Below, one piece after another: positions 17,548-28,665 of a stretch of 58,311 nucleotides of DNA (position 1 is the first letter of the stretch; each line of letters starts with the position of its first letter). The stretch is from Pseudomonas gingeri. Lineage in GTDB: Bacteria > Pseudomonadota > Gammaproteobacteria > Pseudomonadales > Pseudomonadaceae. The stretch is from contig NZ_JACAQA010000039.1 of the NCBI RefSeq assembly GCF_013385425.1, forward strand, positions 1 to 58,311, given 5' to 3'. The position numbers and the translations under genes were made by a program. The notes beneath the pieces were generated by a model. The model was not told the origin of the DNA. It ran no database searches and saw only the letters and a program-made list of their open reading frames with translations.

Positions 17548-19818
17548 TCACGCCATTTCAGCCGTGGTTTCGAACTCAAAGGTCAGCTCGCCATCCTTCA
17601 GATCGATGTGCACCACACCGCCATGGTCGGACAACTCGCCGAACAGGATCTCCTCGGCCAACGGCCGCTTGATCTTGTCCTGGATCAGACGCGCCATCGG
17701 GCGTGCGCCCATCGCCGCGTCGTAACCACCTTCCGCCAGCCAGTTGCGCGCCGCATCGGTGACTTCCAGTTGCACACGCTTGTCTTCCAGCTGCGCCTGA
17801 AGCTCGGTAAGGAACTTGTCCACCACACTCTTGATCACCTCATGGCTGAGGCGACCAAACTGGATAATGGTGTCCAGACGGTTGCGGAACTCCGGCGTGA
17901 AGCTCTTCTTGATCACTTCCATTGCATCGGACGAGTGGTCCTGATGCGTGAAGCCAATCGACGCACGTGCCGCGGTTTCGGCACCGGCGTTGGTGGTCAT
18001 GATCACGATCACATTGCGGAAGTCCGCCTTGCGCCCGTTGTTGTCGGTCAGGGTCCCGTGGTCCATCACCTGCAGCAGCAGGTTGAAGACTTCCGGGTGG
18101 GCCTTCTCGATTTCATCGAGCAGCAGCACGCAATGCGGTTGCTTGGTGATGGCCTCGGTCAGCAGGCCGCCCTGGTCGAAACCGACATAACCCGGAGGCG
18201 CACCGATCAGACGTGAAACGGTGTGGCGCTCCATGTACTCGGACATGTCGAAACGCACCAGTTCGATCCCCATCGCCTTGGCCAACTGCCGCGCCGCTTC
18301 GGTCTTGCCGACGCCGGTGGGACCTGCGAACAGGAACGAACCGACCGGTTTGTCCGGCGACTTCAAGCCCGCACGGGACAGCTTGATGGCGGTCGACAGC
18401 GAGTCGATGGCCGCATCCTGACCGAACACGGTCAGTTTCAGGTCGCGCTCCAGGTTACGCAGCAGTTCCTTGTCGGAGCTGGTGACGTGTTTTGGCGGAA
18501 TCCGCGCGATCTTCGCCACGATGTCCTCGACCTGAGGCACCTCGATGCGTTTGACCCGTTTCTCGATCGGCTGCAGGCGCTGATAGGCACCGGCCTCGTC
18601 GATCACGTCGATGGCCTTGTCCGGCATGTGCCGATCATTGATATAACGCGACGCCAGTTCGGCGGCGGCGCGCAAGGCCTCGTCGCTGTACTCGATATTG
18701 TGGTGCTGCTCGAAACGCCCTTTCAGGCCGCGCAGGATACCGATGGTGTCTTCCACCGAAGGCTCGGACACGTCGACCTTCTGGAAGCGCCGCGCCAAAG
18801 CCCGGTCCTTCTCGAAGATGCCACGAAATTCCTGGAAGGTGGTCGAACCGATGCAGCGGATATCACCCGAGGAGAGCAACGGCTTGAGCAGGTTCGAGGC
18901 ATCCATGACGCCGCCGGAAGCGGCACCCGCACCGATGATGGTGTGGATTTCGTCGATGAACAGGATCGCCTGCGGACGTTTTTTCAACTCGCCGAGCAAC
19001 GCCTTGAAGCGCTTCTCGAAATCGCCGCGGTATTTGGTACCGGCCAGCAGTGCACCGAGGTCAAGGGAGTAGACCACGCTGTTGGCCAGCAGGTCCGGCA
19101 CCTGGTTGTCGACGATGCGCTTGGCCAGGCCTTCGGCGATGGCCGTCTTGCCCACGCCCGCCTCGCCCACCAGCAGCGGGTTGTTCTTGCGCCGGCGCGC
19201 CAGGATCTGCGCCACGCGCTCGACTTCCAGCTCACGCCCGACCAGCGGATCGATACGACCCTGGCGCGCCAGTTCGTTCAGATTGCTGGCATAAGCGTCC
19301 AGTGGATTGCCTGAAGATGAAGACTCACCGCCCTCTTCGTCCTGCATATCTTGCTCGCCTTCGGAGTGATCGCCGTGCCCGGGCACCTTGGAGATGCCAT
19401 GGGCGATGTAGTTGACGACATCGATACGTGCAACGCTTTGCTGCTTGAGCAGGAAGACCGCCTGGCTCTCCTGCTCGCTGAAGATCGCGACCAGCACGTT
19501 GGCGCCCGTCACTTCACGTTTACCGGAACTCTGCACATGGAAGACAGCACGTTGCAGGACACGCTGAAAGCCCAGAGTCGGCTGGGTTTCGCGATCCTCG
19601 TCATGGACGGGGATCAGCGGCGTGGTGGAGTCGATGAACTCCTGCAGATCGTGCTTGAGTTTATCGAGATTGGCGCCACAGGCACGCAGGACGGTGGCGG
19701 CAGCCTCATTATCCAAAAGGGCCAGCAGCAGGTGCTCGACGGTCATGAATTCATGACGCTTCGAGCGAGCCTCCTTGAAGGCAAGATTGAGGGTGACTTC
19801 GAGTTCGCGGTTTAACAT
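17548..19818 (-). CDS. clpA: ATP-dependent Clp protease ATPase subunit ClpA
   Basis: This 756-residue class I Hsp100 unfoldase feeds substrates to ClpP. The N-domain (about 1-145) binds ClpS. Two AAA+ modules follow, with Walker A motifs GEAGVGKTAIAEG (about residue 220) and GPTGVGKTEAARQ (about 497). The sensor/arginine-finger region of module 2 includes RPMARLIQDKIKRPL. No ClpB-type middle coiled coil is present, and an acidic linker (about 145-170) follows the N-domain. clpS lies 28 bases upstream on the same strand, so adaptor and unfoldase form one operon. Confidence 0.97.
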   Translation of the reverse strand: MLNRELEVTLNLAFKEARSKRHEFMTVEHLLLALLDNEAAATVLRACGANLDKLKHDLQEFIDSTTPLIPVHDEDRETQPTLGFQRVLQRAVFHVQSSGKREVTGANVLVAIFSEQESQAVFLLKQQSVARIDVVNYIAHGISKVPGHGDHSEGEQDMQDEEGGESSSSGNPLDAYASNLNELARQGRIDPLVGRELEVERVAQILARRRKNNPLLVGEAGVGKTAIAEGLAKRIVDNQVPDLLANSVVYSLDLGALLAGTKYRGDFEKRFKALLGELKKRPQAILFIDEIHTIIGAGAASGGVMDASNLLKPLLSSGDIRCIGSTTFQEFRGIFEKDRALARRFQKVDVSEPSVEDTIGILRGLKGRFEQHHNIEYSDEALRAAAELASRYINDRHMPDKAIDVIDEAGAYQRLQPIEKRVKRIEVPQVEDIVAKIARIPPKHVTSSDKELLRNLERDLKLTVFGQDAAIDSLSTAIKLSRAGLKSPDKPVGSFLFAGPTGVGKTEAARQLAKAMGIELVRFDMSEYMERHTVSRLIGAPPGYVGFDQGGLLTEAITKQPHCVLLLDEIEKAHPEVFNLLLQVMDHGTLTDNNGRKADFRNVIVIMTTNAGAETAARASIGFTHQDHSSDAMEVIKKSFTPEFRNRLDTIIQFGRLSHEVIKSVVDKFLTELQAQLEDKRVQLEVTDAARNWLAEGGYDAAMGARPMARLIQDKIKRPLAEEILFGELSDHGGVVHIDLKDGELTFEFETTAEMA

Positions 19819-19846
19819 AGTTCACCTCATACCCAAGTGGTCGGCA

Positions 19847-20209
19847 TTAACCGTCCTTCTCGATTTCACAGAGTAGCGGATGCTGGCTTTCCCTGGCGTA
19901 CTGATTGACCTGCATGGCCTTGGTCTCGGCGATGTCGCGGGTAAACACTCCACATACTGCCCGTCCTTCTGTGTGGACGGCCAGCATGACCTTGGTCGCC
20001 AGCTCGCGATTCAGGTTAAAAAACACCTCGAGCACTTCGACGACGAAATCCATCGGTGTGTAGTCATCATTGAACAAAACCACCTTGTACATCGGTGGCG
20101 CCTGCAACGCGGGCTTGGATTCCTGTACAGCAATACCCGCTGAATCGTCGTCGTGGGAATCCGGGCGATCCTGATTGAATGTTAGTCGAATCTGGCTGAT
20201 TGCATGCAT
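19847..20209 (-). CDS. clpS: Clp protease adaptor ClpS
   Basis: This 120-residue adaptor presents proteins with N-terminal Leu, Phe, Tyr or Trp to ClpA. The core begins YKVVLFNDDYTPMDFVVEVL, where the DDYT/MDF stretch forms the N-degron pocket, and includes VHTEGRAVCGVFTRDIAETK. The first 35 or so residues are a flexible tail needed in this family for substrate handover. It is in one operon with clpA and diverges from cspD. Confidence 0.96.
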   Translation of the reverse strand: MHAISQIRLTFNQDRPDSHDDDSAGIAVQESKPALQAPPMYKVVLFNDDYTPMDFVVEVLEVFFNLNRELATKVMLAVHTEGRAVCGVFTRDIAETKAMQVNQYARESQHPLLCEIEKDG

Positions 20210-20436
20210 GGAAAGAAAGGTTCGTCAGTTGAGCAATTGCAGTGATGGGGGCACTTCGGACAGATTTCAACACTGGCCGTCGCGTCACCTTGACTATCGG
20301 CAAAACGGTGTTACAACCAATAGAGCCCACATTGGGTAATAAAGGTCCATACCGTCAACCGTTTTTCTGGTTCACGCAGTGAAGGATGAACTGGATGATA
20401 CTCCAGTGATGGGGTCGTTTGCAGAGGGATATGAGC

Positions 20437-20712
20437 ATGCTGAGTGGTAAAGTCAAGTGGTTCAACAATGCCAAGGGCTACGGCTTCATCATTGAAGAAG
20501 GCAAGAGTGAAGATCTGTTCGCCCATTACTCGGCCATCCAGATGGATGGCTATAAAACCCTTAAGGCTGGCCAGGCAGTAAGCTTTAGGATCGTCCAGGG
20601 TCCCAAGGGGCTGCACGCGGTCGATATTCAGGCACTCGTGACCACCGCAGCACCCGCGGCGAAGCCGCAGAATGCAGGGGCACAAGCCCCGGCGGAAACG
20701 GCCAAGGCCTGA
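20437..20712 (+). CDS. cspD: Cold-shock-like protein CspD
   Basis: This 91-residue protein has a cold-shock domain with the nucleic-acid-binding motifs KGYGFI and DLFAHYS, then a C-terminal alanine/proline-rich tail (about residues 70-91) beyond the usual CSD. CspD of E. coli is a stationary-phase inhibitor of replication rather than a cold-induced protein, and it is likewise encoded opposite clpS-clpA. AGAGGG ends 8 bases before the ATG at 20437, which favours that start over the ATG at 20431. Confidence 0.92.
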   Translation: MLSGKVKWFNNAKGYGFIIEEGKSEDLFAHYSAIQMDGYKTLKAGQAVSFRIVQGPKGLHAVDIQALVTTAAPAAKPQNAGAQAPAETAKA

Positions 20713-20733
20713 AAGCAGAGGCTTTCAGATAAC

Positions 20734-20772
20734 GAAACGCCCGGGCCAATCACTAGGCTCGGGCGTTTTCGT
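20734..20772. terminator. Bidirectional terminator between cspD and icd
   Basis: GAAACGCCCGGGCC and GGCTCGGGCGTTTTC form an imperfect GC-rich stem with an A run on one side and a T run on the other, placed between converging genes. It can serve both. Confidence 0.85.
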
Positions 20773-20787
20773 TTACCGTCGGTCAGC

Positions 20788-22044
20788 CTACATGTGCTTG
20801 ATCAGCGCATCGCCAAAGCCGGAAGACGACACCAGCGTCGCACCGTCCATCAGACGCTCGAAATCATAGGTCACGGTTTTCGCGCCGATGGCGCCATTGG
20901 TGCCCTTGATGATCAGGTCGGCCGCTTCGATCCAGCCCATGTGCCGCAGCATCATTTCCGCGGACAGGATCAGCGATCCGGGGTTGACCTGGTCCTTGCC
21001 CGCGTACTTGGGCGCGGTACCGTGGGTCGCTTCGAACATTGCCACGGTGTCGGACAGGTTGGCCCCCGGCGCGATACCGATACCGCCCACTTCGGCGGCC
21101 AGGGCGTCGGACAGATAGTCGCCGTTCAGGTTCAGGGTCGCGATCACGTCATACTCGGCCGGACGCAGCAGGATCTGCTGGAGCATGGCATCGGCGATGG
21201 CGTCCTTGACCACCACGTTGCGGCCGGTTTTCGGGTTCTTGAACTGCATCCACGGGCCGCCGTCGAGCAGGGTCGCGCCGAACTCCTCGGCCGCCACTTC
21301 ATAGGCCCACTCCTTGAAGGCACCTTCGGTGAACTTCATGATGTTGCCTTTATGCACAATGGTCAGCGACTTGCGATCGTTGTCGACGACATATTGCAGG
21401 GCCTTGCGCGCCAGTCGCTGGGTGCCCTCTTTGGACACCGGCTTGATGCCGATCCCGCAGTCCTGGTCGAAACGGATCTTGGTGACACCCATTTCTTCCT
21501 TGAGGAACTTGATGACCTTGATCGCTTCCGGCGAACCGGCCTTCCATTCGATACCGGCATAGATGTCTTCGGAGTTCTCACGGAAGATCGTCATATCAAC
21601 GTCGCCGGGCTTCTTCACCGGGCTGGGCACGCCTTCGAACCAGCGCACCGGACGCAGGCAGACATACAGGTCGAGCTGCTGACGCAGGGCTACGTTCAGC
21701 GAACGGATGCCGCCGCCCACCGGCGTGGTCAGCGGACCCTTGATGGAAACCACATAATCCTTGACCGCGTCCAGGGTTTCCTGGGGCAGCCAGGTGTCCT
21801 GGTCATAGACCTGGGTGGCTTTCTCGCCGGCAAAGACTTCCATCCAGGAAATCTTGCGCTTGCCGCCGTAGGCCTTGTGTACCGCCGCATCGACGACCTT
21901 GATCATCACCGGGCTGATATCGACGCCAATACCATCGCCTTCGATGAAGGGGATGATCGGGTTGTCAGGAACATTGAGAGAATGGTCTGGATTGACGGTG
22001 ATTTTTTCGCCGACGGCCGGAACCTGAATCTTCTTGTATCCCAT
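20788..22044 (-). CDS. icd: NADP-dependent isocitrate dehydrogenase (dimeric)
   Basis: This 418-residue enzyme oxidises isocitrate to 2-oxoglutarate in the TCA cycle. The substrate loop IRSLNVALRQQLDLYVCLRPV includes the serine phosphorylated by AceK in E. coli. The ENSEDIYAGIEW segment and the metal-binding NLNGDYLSDALAAEVGG region are typical. The chosen ATG at 22044 has GGAG just upstream; an ATG four codons earlier overlaps that site. It diverges from the unrelated monomeric enzyme gene idh. Confidence 0.96.
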   Translation of the reverse strand: MGYKKIQVPAVGEKITVNPDHSLNVPDNPIIPFIEGDGIGVDISPVMIKVVDAAVHKAYGGKRKISWMEVFAGEKATQVYDQDTWLPQETLDAVKDYVVSIKGPLTTPVGGGIRSLNVALRQQLDLYVCLRPVRWFEGVPSPVKKPGDVDMTIFRENSEDIYAGIEWKAGSPEAIKVIKFLKEEMGVTKIRFDQDCGIGIKPVSKEGTQRLARKALQYVVDNDRKSLTIVHKGNIMKFTEGAFKEWAYEVAAEEFGATLLDGGPWMQFKNPKTGRNVVVKDAIADAMLQQILLRPAEYDVIATLNLNGDYLSDALAAEVGGIGIAPGANLSDTVAMFEATHGTAPKYAGKDQVNPGSLILSAEMMLRHMGWIEAADLIIKGTNGAIGAKTVTYDFERLMDGATLVSSSGFGDALIKHM

Positions 22045-22540
22045 GTTGAACTCCATCTATGGATTGAACATCTGGCTGCGTTCGAGCGTACCCCAGGTGC
22101 TTGCCCGTGGGAACCTCACACCCGACTCATCTGCCGCGAAAAACCTCGATTTCGCGGCCTACAAGCTTGAAAGCAAAGGTAAAAGCGCCAAAGTCGAGCA
22201 CTGCTTGCGACACCTCGCCGCAGGGCGCCCTGCGACCTTTAGACCAATGGACGAGTGTAGTCGCTTATGAAGCATCGGCGTTTTGCCAGCAACCTATGTA
22301 TAATCGCGCCGCTGACCATGGAGTCACGACGGCCGACCTCTCTACAACGAGACTTTCCGCCTGAAAAAGCCGGGTTGTTATCGCAATCCGACCGCTTGAC
22401 GCTCGACTGATGCACCCAACATCACCGCGCGCGAAGAAACCTCGACATTCGGCTCATGGATGACTTTTGAACGAACGCGCTTACCCGGCGCATCTCGAGT
22501 TTCTGCGCATGCTTTAGCAAAGAAGAGAGTTAATCCGAAT
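22045..22540. promoter_or_regulatory. Shared icd-idh intergenic region with long idh leader
   Basis: This 496-base region has no convincing gene. TATAAT at 22299-22304 is a perfect -10 for idh and would give a leader of about 230 bases; no strong -35 is seen 17 bases before it. A perfect 9-bp palindrome, GCCGCGAAA / TTTCGCGGC, lies at 22133-22158. The in-frame extension of idh upstream to 22460 does not resemble family N-termini. The icd promoter should lie at the left end. Confidence 0.5.
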
Positions 22541-24766
<2,226 letters not shown>

Positions 24767-24781
24767 GCTCCTCGGCAGTAC

Positions 24782-24816
24782 CACAAGCCCCGGCCCAGTG
24801 CCGGGGTTTGTGTTTT
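24782..24816 (+). terminator. Terminator of idh
   Basis: CACAAGCCCCGGC / GCCGGGGTTTGTG stem with a short loop, followed by TTTTC. Confidence 0.9.
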
Positions 24817-24837
24817 CACAACCAGAGAAACTACCCT

Positions 24838-25284
24838 ATGGAATGGCAACCCCACATCACCGTCGCCACTGTCGTCGAAGACAACGGTCGCTTTCTCTTC
24901 ACCGAAGAGTGCTACGAAGCAGCAACGGTCCTCAACCAGCCCGCCGGTCACCTGGACCCGAATGAAAGCCTCAGCGAGGCCGCCATCCGCGAAACCCTCG
25001 AGGAAACCGGCTGGGAGGTGGAACTGACCGGCGTCGTCGGCATCTACCTGTATACCGCCCCGAGCAACGGCGTGACCTACCAGCGCGTCTGCTTTGCCGG
25101 CAAAGCGCTCAAGCACCGCCCGGACTACCCACTGGACCACGGCATCATCGGCCCACGCTGGCTGACCCGCGACGAATTGCTGGCCCTGCGCCCGCAATGG
25201 CGCAGCGAGCTGATCATCCGCTGCCTGGACGATTATCTGGCCGGTCCCCTGCACAGTCTCGAGCTGATCCGCCCTTCTCTTTAG
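24838..25284 (+). CDS. nudJ: Nudix phosphohydrolase NudJ-like
   Basis: This 148-residue protein has a Nudix box, GHLDPNESLSEAAIRETLEE followed by TGW (about residues 38-60), fitting G-x5-E-x7-RE-x2-EE-x-G. NudJ of E. coli hydrolyses thiamine pyrophosphate precursors and nucleoside tri- and diphosphates. The gene order nudJ-mnmA-hflD-purB is the same as in E. coli and supports the assignment. The ATG at 24838 (MEWQPHITV) is the family start; the in-frame extension to 24808 overlaps the idh terminator. Confidence 0.88.
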   Translation: MEWQPHITVATVVEDNGRFLFTEECYEAATVLNQPAGHLDPNESLSEAAIRETLEETGWEVELTGVVGIYLYTAPSNGVTYQRVCFAGKALKHRPDYPLDHGIIGPRWLTRDELLALRPQWRSELIIRCLDDYLAGPLHSLELIRPSL

Positions 25285-25344
25285 CCTTGCGGGCCCGGGC
25301 CTGTTAGAATCGCGTCCTTTTTCGAAGACACTCATTGAATCCCT

Positions 25345-26478
25345 ATGCGTGATCCAGCTGCCACCGCCCCAGAAAACCTGCGCGTCATCGTCGGCATGTC
25401 CGGCGGCGTAGACTCTTCCGTTTCCGCCGTACTGCTGATGGAGCAGGGTTACCAGGTGGAAGGCCTGTTCATGAAGAACTGGGAAGAAGACGACGGAACG
25501 GAGTACTGCACCGCCATGGACGACCTGGCGGACGCCCAGGCCGTGTGCGACAAGATCGGTATCAAGCTGCACACCGCCAACTTCGCCGCCGAATACTGGG
25601 ACAACGTGTTCGAACACTTCCTGGCCGAATACAAGGCCGGACGCACGCCGAACCCGGACATCCTCTGCAACCGCGAAATCAAGTTCAAGGCGTTCCTCGA
25701 CTACGCCCTGATGCTCGGTGCCGACCTGATTGCCACCGGCCATTACGTACGTCGCCGCGACATCGACGGCCGCACCGAACTGCTCAAGGGCCTGGACCCG
25801 AACAAGGACCAGAGCTATTTCCTCCATGCCGTCGGCGGCGAACAGATCGCCAAGACCCTGTTCCCGGTCGGCGAACTGGAAAAGCCCGCAGTGCGCGCCA
25901 TTGCCGAGAAACACGAACTGGCCACGGCGAAGAAGAAGGACTCCACCGGTATCTGCTTTATCGGCGAACGGCGCTTCAGCGACTTCCTCAAGCAGTACCT
26001 GCCGGCCCAGCCGGGTGAGATCAAGACCACCGAAGGTGAAGTCATCGGTCGTCACCACGGCCTGATGTACCACACCATCGGCCAGCGCCAGGGCCTGGGC
26101 ATCGGCGGCCTGAAGGACGCTGGCGACGAGCCCTGGTACGTGCTGCTCAAGGACCTGGAACACAACGAACTGATCGTCGGCCAGGGCAACGAACACCCAT
26201 GGCTGTTTTCCCGCGCCCTGCTCGCTTCCGAGATCTACTGGGTCAACCCGGTGGACCTGAGCGTGCCGCGCAAGCTGACGGCCAAGGTTCGTTATCGCCA
26301 AAGCGACCAGTCCTGCACCCTGGAACAGACCGAAAACGGCTATCGCGCCGTGTTCGATGAACCCCAGCGCGCGGTGACCCCGGGGCAGTCCGTGGTGTTC
26401 TACGACGGTGAGGTCTGCCTCGGTGGCGGCGTGATCGAAGTCGCCGAGCCCTGGACCTTCAAGGAACAGCGCCCATGA
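25345..26478 (+). CDS. mnmA: tRNA 2-thiouridylase MnmA
   Basis: This 377-residue enzyme adenylates U34 and inserts sulfur in tRNA for Lys, Glu and Gln, taking sulfur from TusE (encoded at 4240-4575). The ATP PP-loop is GMSGGVDSSVSA. The two catalytic cysteines are Cys108 (CNREIKF) and Cys204 (STGICFIGERRF). The hflD start overlaps its stop by four bases (ATGA). Confidence 0.97.
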   Translation: MRDPAATAPENLRVIVGMSGGVDSSVSAVLLMEQGYQVEGLFMKNWEEDDGTEYCTAMDDLADAQAVCDKIGIKLHTANFAAEYWDNVFEHFLAEYKAGRTPNPDILCNREIKFKAFLDYALMLGADLIATGHYVRRRDIDGRTELLKGLDPNKDQSYFLHAVGGEQIAKTLFPVGELEKPAVRAIAEKHELATAKKKDSTGICFIGERRFSDFLKQYLPAQPGEIKTTEGEVIGRHHGLMYHTIGQRQGLGIGGLKDAGDEPWYVLLKDLEHNELIVGQGNEHPWLFSRALLASEIYWVNPVDLSVPRKLTAKVRYRQSDQSCTLEQTENGYRAVFDEPQRAVTPGQSVVFYDGEVCLGGGVIEVAEPWTFKEQRP

Positions 26479-27098
26479 GCCCGACCCAGGAGCAACTGAC
26501 GGCGCTAGGCGGTGTGTTTCTCGCCGCGGTGCTGGTGGACAAGATCGCCAAGAGCGGCCAGTCCAGCGAAGCCGGCCTGAGCTGCATGCTCAACAGCCTG
26601 CTGGTGCGCGACCCCAAGGACACCCTGGAAGTCTATGGTGGCGACGACCTCCAACTGCGCGACGGCTACCGCGCGCTGATCGGTGCCCTGGAGCGCGACC
26701 CCAGCGCCCTGCAACGCGAACCGCTGCGCTACGCCCTGTCGATGCTCGGCCTCGAGCGCCAGTTGGCCAAGCGTGACGACTTGCTGGAGATCATCGGCAA
26801 GCGCCTGCCGCAGATCCAGTCCCAGGTCGAGCATTTCGGCCCGTCCCACGAAAACGTCGTGGCCGCCTGTGGCGCCCTCTACCAGGACACCCTGAGCACC
26901 CTGCGCCAGCGTATCCAGGTGCACGGCGACATGCGCAACCTGCAACAACCGAGCAACGCCTCGAAGATCCGCGCCCTGCTCCTGGCCGGTATCCGCTCGG
27001 CGCGCCTGTGGCGACAACTGGGTGGCCATCGCTGGCAACTGGTGGTCAGCCGGCGCAAGCTGCTCAAGGAACTCTACCCGCTGATGCACAGCGCCTAG
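26475..27098 (+). CDS. hflD: High-frequency lysogenization protein HflD homolog
   Basis: This 207-residue, mainly helical protein is peripheral to the inner membrane. In E. coli it interacts with phage lambda CII; its normal housekeeping role is not settled. Recognised from LGGVFLAAVLVDKIAKSGQ, LNSLLVRDPKDTLEVYGG and the basic C-terminal RSARLWRQLGGHRWQLV region, and from its fixed place between mnmA and purB. Confidence 0.92.
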   Translation: MSPTQEQLTALGGVFLAAVLVDKIAKSGQSSEAGLSCMLNSLLVRDPKDTLEVYGGDDLQLRDGYRALIGALERDPSALQREPLRYALSMLGLERQLAKRDDLLEIIGKRLPQIQSQVEHFGPSHENVVAACGALYQDTLSTLRQRIQVHGDMRNLQQPSNASKIRALLLAGIRSARLWRQLGGHRWQLVVSRRKLLKELYPLMHSA

Positions 27099-27210
27099 GC
27101 GCCGTTATCCGCGAAAAGCGCAAGACGCCGGTCGGTTGGCAACAGACCGGCGAGTATTTTCATGTATGATACGCGCCCCATTTCGTTGCCCGACTGTCCG
27201 AGAACACCCC

Positions 27211-28581
27211 ATGCAGCTTTCTTCGCTCACTGCGGTTTCCCCTGTTGACGGCCGCTACGCCGGCAAAACCCAGGCCCTGCGCCCAATTTTCAGCGAATAC
27301 GGCCTGATCCGTGCACGCGTGCTGGTGGAAGTGCGCTGGCTCCAGCGCCTGGCCGCCCACGCCCAGATCAGCGAAGTTCCGGCCTTTTCCGCCGAAGCCA
27401 ACGCGGTCTTGAACACCCTCGCCGAGAACTTTTCCCTGGAACACGCCGAGCGTGTGAAGGAGATTGAGCGCACCACCAACCACGACGTCAAAGCCATTGA
27501 GTACCTGCTCAAGGAACAGGCCGCCAAGCTGCCTGAACTGGCCAACGTCAGCGAATTCATCCACTTCGCCTGCACCAGCGAGGACATCAACAACCTGTCC
27601 CACGCCCTGATGCTGCGCGAAGGCCGTGACGACGTGCTGCTGCCGCTGATGCGCCAGATCGCCGAAGCCATCCGCGAACTGGCCCAGCGCTTCGCCGCCG
27701 TGCCGATGCTCTCGCGCACCCACGGCCAGCCGGCCTCGCCGACCACCCTGGGCAAGGAACTGGCGAACGTCGTCTACCGCCTGGAGCGCCAGATCGCCCA
27801 GGTCGCCGCCGTGCCGCTGCTGGGCAAGATCAACGGTGCCGTGGGCAACTACAACGCCCACCTGTCGGCCTACCCGCAGATCGACTGGGAAGAAAACGCC
27901 CGCGCCTTTATCGAAGACGAGCTGGGCCTGGGCTTCAACCCCTACACCACCCAGATCGAGCCGCACGACTACATTGCCGAGCTGTTCGACGCGATCGCGC
28001 GCTTCAACACCATCCTGATCGACTTCGATCGCGATATCTGGGGCTACATCTCCCTGGGCTACTTCAAGCAGCGCACCATTGCCGGCGAAATCGGTTCCTC
28101 GACCATGCCGCACAAGGTCAACCCGATCGACTTCGAAAACTCCGAAGGCAACCTGGGTATCGCCAACGCGCTGTTCCAGCACCTGGCCAGCAAGCTGCCG
28201 ATCTCCCGCTGGCAGCGTGACCTGACCGACTCCACCGTGCTGCGCAACCTCGGTGTCGGCTTCGCCCACAGCGTCATTGCTTACGAAGCCAGCCTCAAGG
28301 GCATCAGCAAGCTGGAGCTCAACGAGCAGAAAATCGCCGCCGACCTGGACGCCTGCTGGGAAGTCCTGGCCGAGCCGATCCAGACCGTCATGCGTCGCTA
28401 CAACATCGAAAACCCGTACGAAAAACTGAAAGAACTGACCCGCGGCAAGGGCATCAGCCCCGAAGCGCTGCAGACTTTCATCGACGGCCTCGAAATGCCC
28501 GCGGACGCCAAGGCCGAGCTGAAAAAGCTCACCCCGGCCAACTACATCGGCAACGCCGTGGCCCAGGCCCAGCGTATCTGA
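27211..28581 (+). CDS. purB: Adenylosuccinate lyase
   Basis: This 456-residue enzyme of the fumarase/aspartase superfamily acts twice in purine synthesis, splitting SAICAR and adenylosuccinate and releasing fumarate. The signature GSSTMPHKVNPIDFEN holds the catalytic serine loop, and TSEDINNLSHALML and RTHGQPASPTTLGKE are conserved. The ATG at 27211 (MQLSSLTAVSPVDGRY) is the family start; 75 bases of in-frame upstream sequence look non-coding. A terminator follows at 28601. Confidence 0.97.
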   Translation: MQLSSLTAVSPVDGRYAGKTQALRPIFSEYGLIRARVLVEVRWLQRLAAHAQISEVPAFSAEANAVLNTLAENFSLEHAERVKEIERTTNHDVKAIEYLLKEQAAKLPELANVSEFIHFACTSEDINNLSHALMLREGRDDVLLPLMRQIAEAIRELAQRFAAVPMLSRTHGQPASPTTLGKELANVVYRLERQIAQVAAVPLLGKINGAVGNYNAHLSAYPQIDWEENARAFIEDELGLGFNPYTTQIEPHDYIAELFDAIARFNTILIDFDRDIWGYISLGYFKQRTIAGEIGSSTMPHKVNPIDFENSEGNLGIANALFQHLASKLPISRWQRDLTDSTVLRNLGVGFAHSVIAYEASLKGISKLELNEQKIAADLDACWEVLAEPIQTVMRRYNIENPYEKLKELTRGKGISPEALQTFIDGLEMPADAKAELKKLTPANYIGNAVAQAQRI

Positions 28582-28600
28582 TCGCGCCGTACCCGCTCTG

Positions 28601-28627
28601 AACGCCCGGCTGAGCCGGGCGTTTTTA
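28601..28627 (+). terminator. Terminator of purB
   Basis: AACGCCCGGC / GCCGGGCGTT, a 10-bp stem with a TGA loop, followed by a T run. Confidence 0.92.
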
Positions 28628-28665
28628 TTCCAGCCTTAAAAATGCTTTTTTTCAATAGGTTACAC

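Noticed and set aside
22460..22540. Extended idh start at 22460
   Set aside because: The 27 added residues do not look like the family N-terminus, whereas MPNRSKIIYTF at 22541 does.
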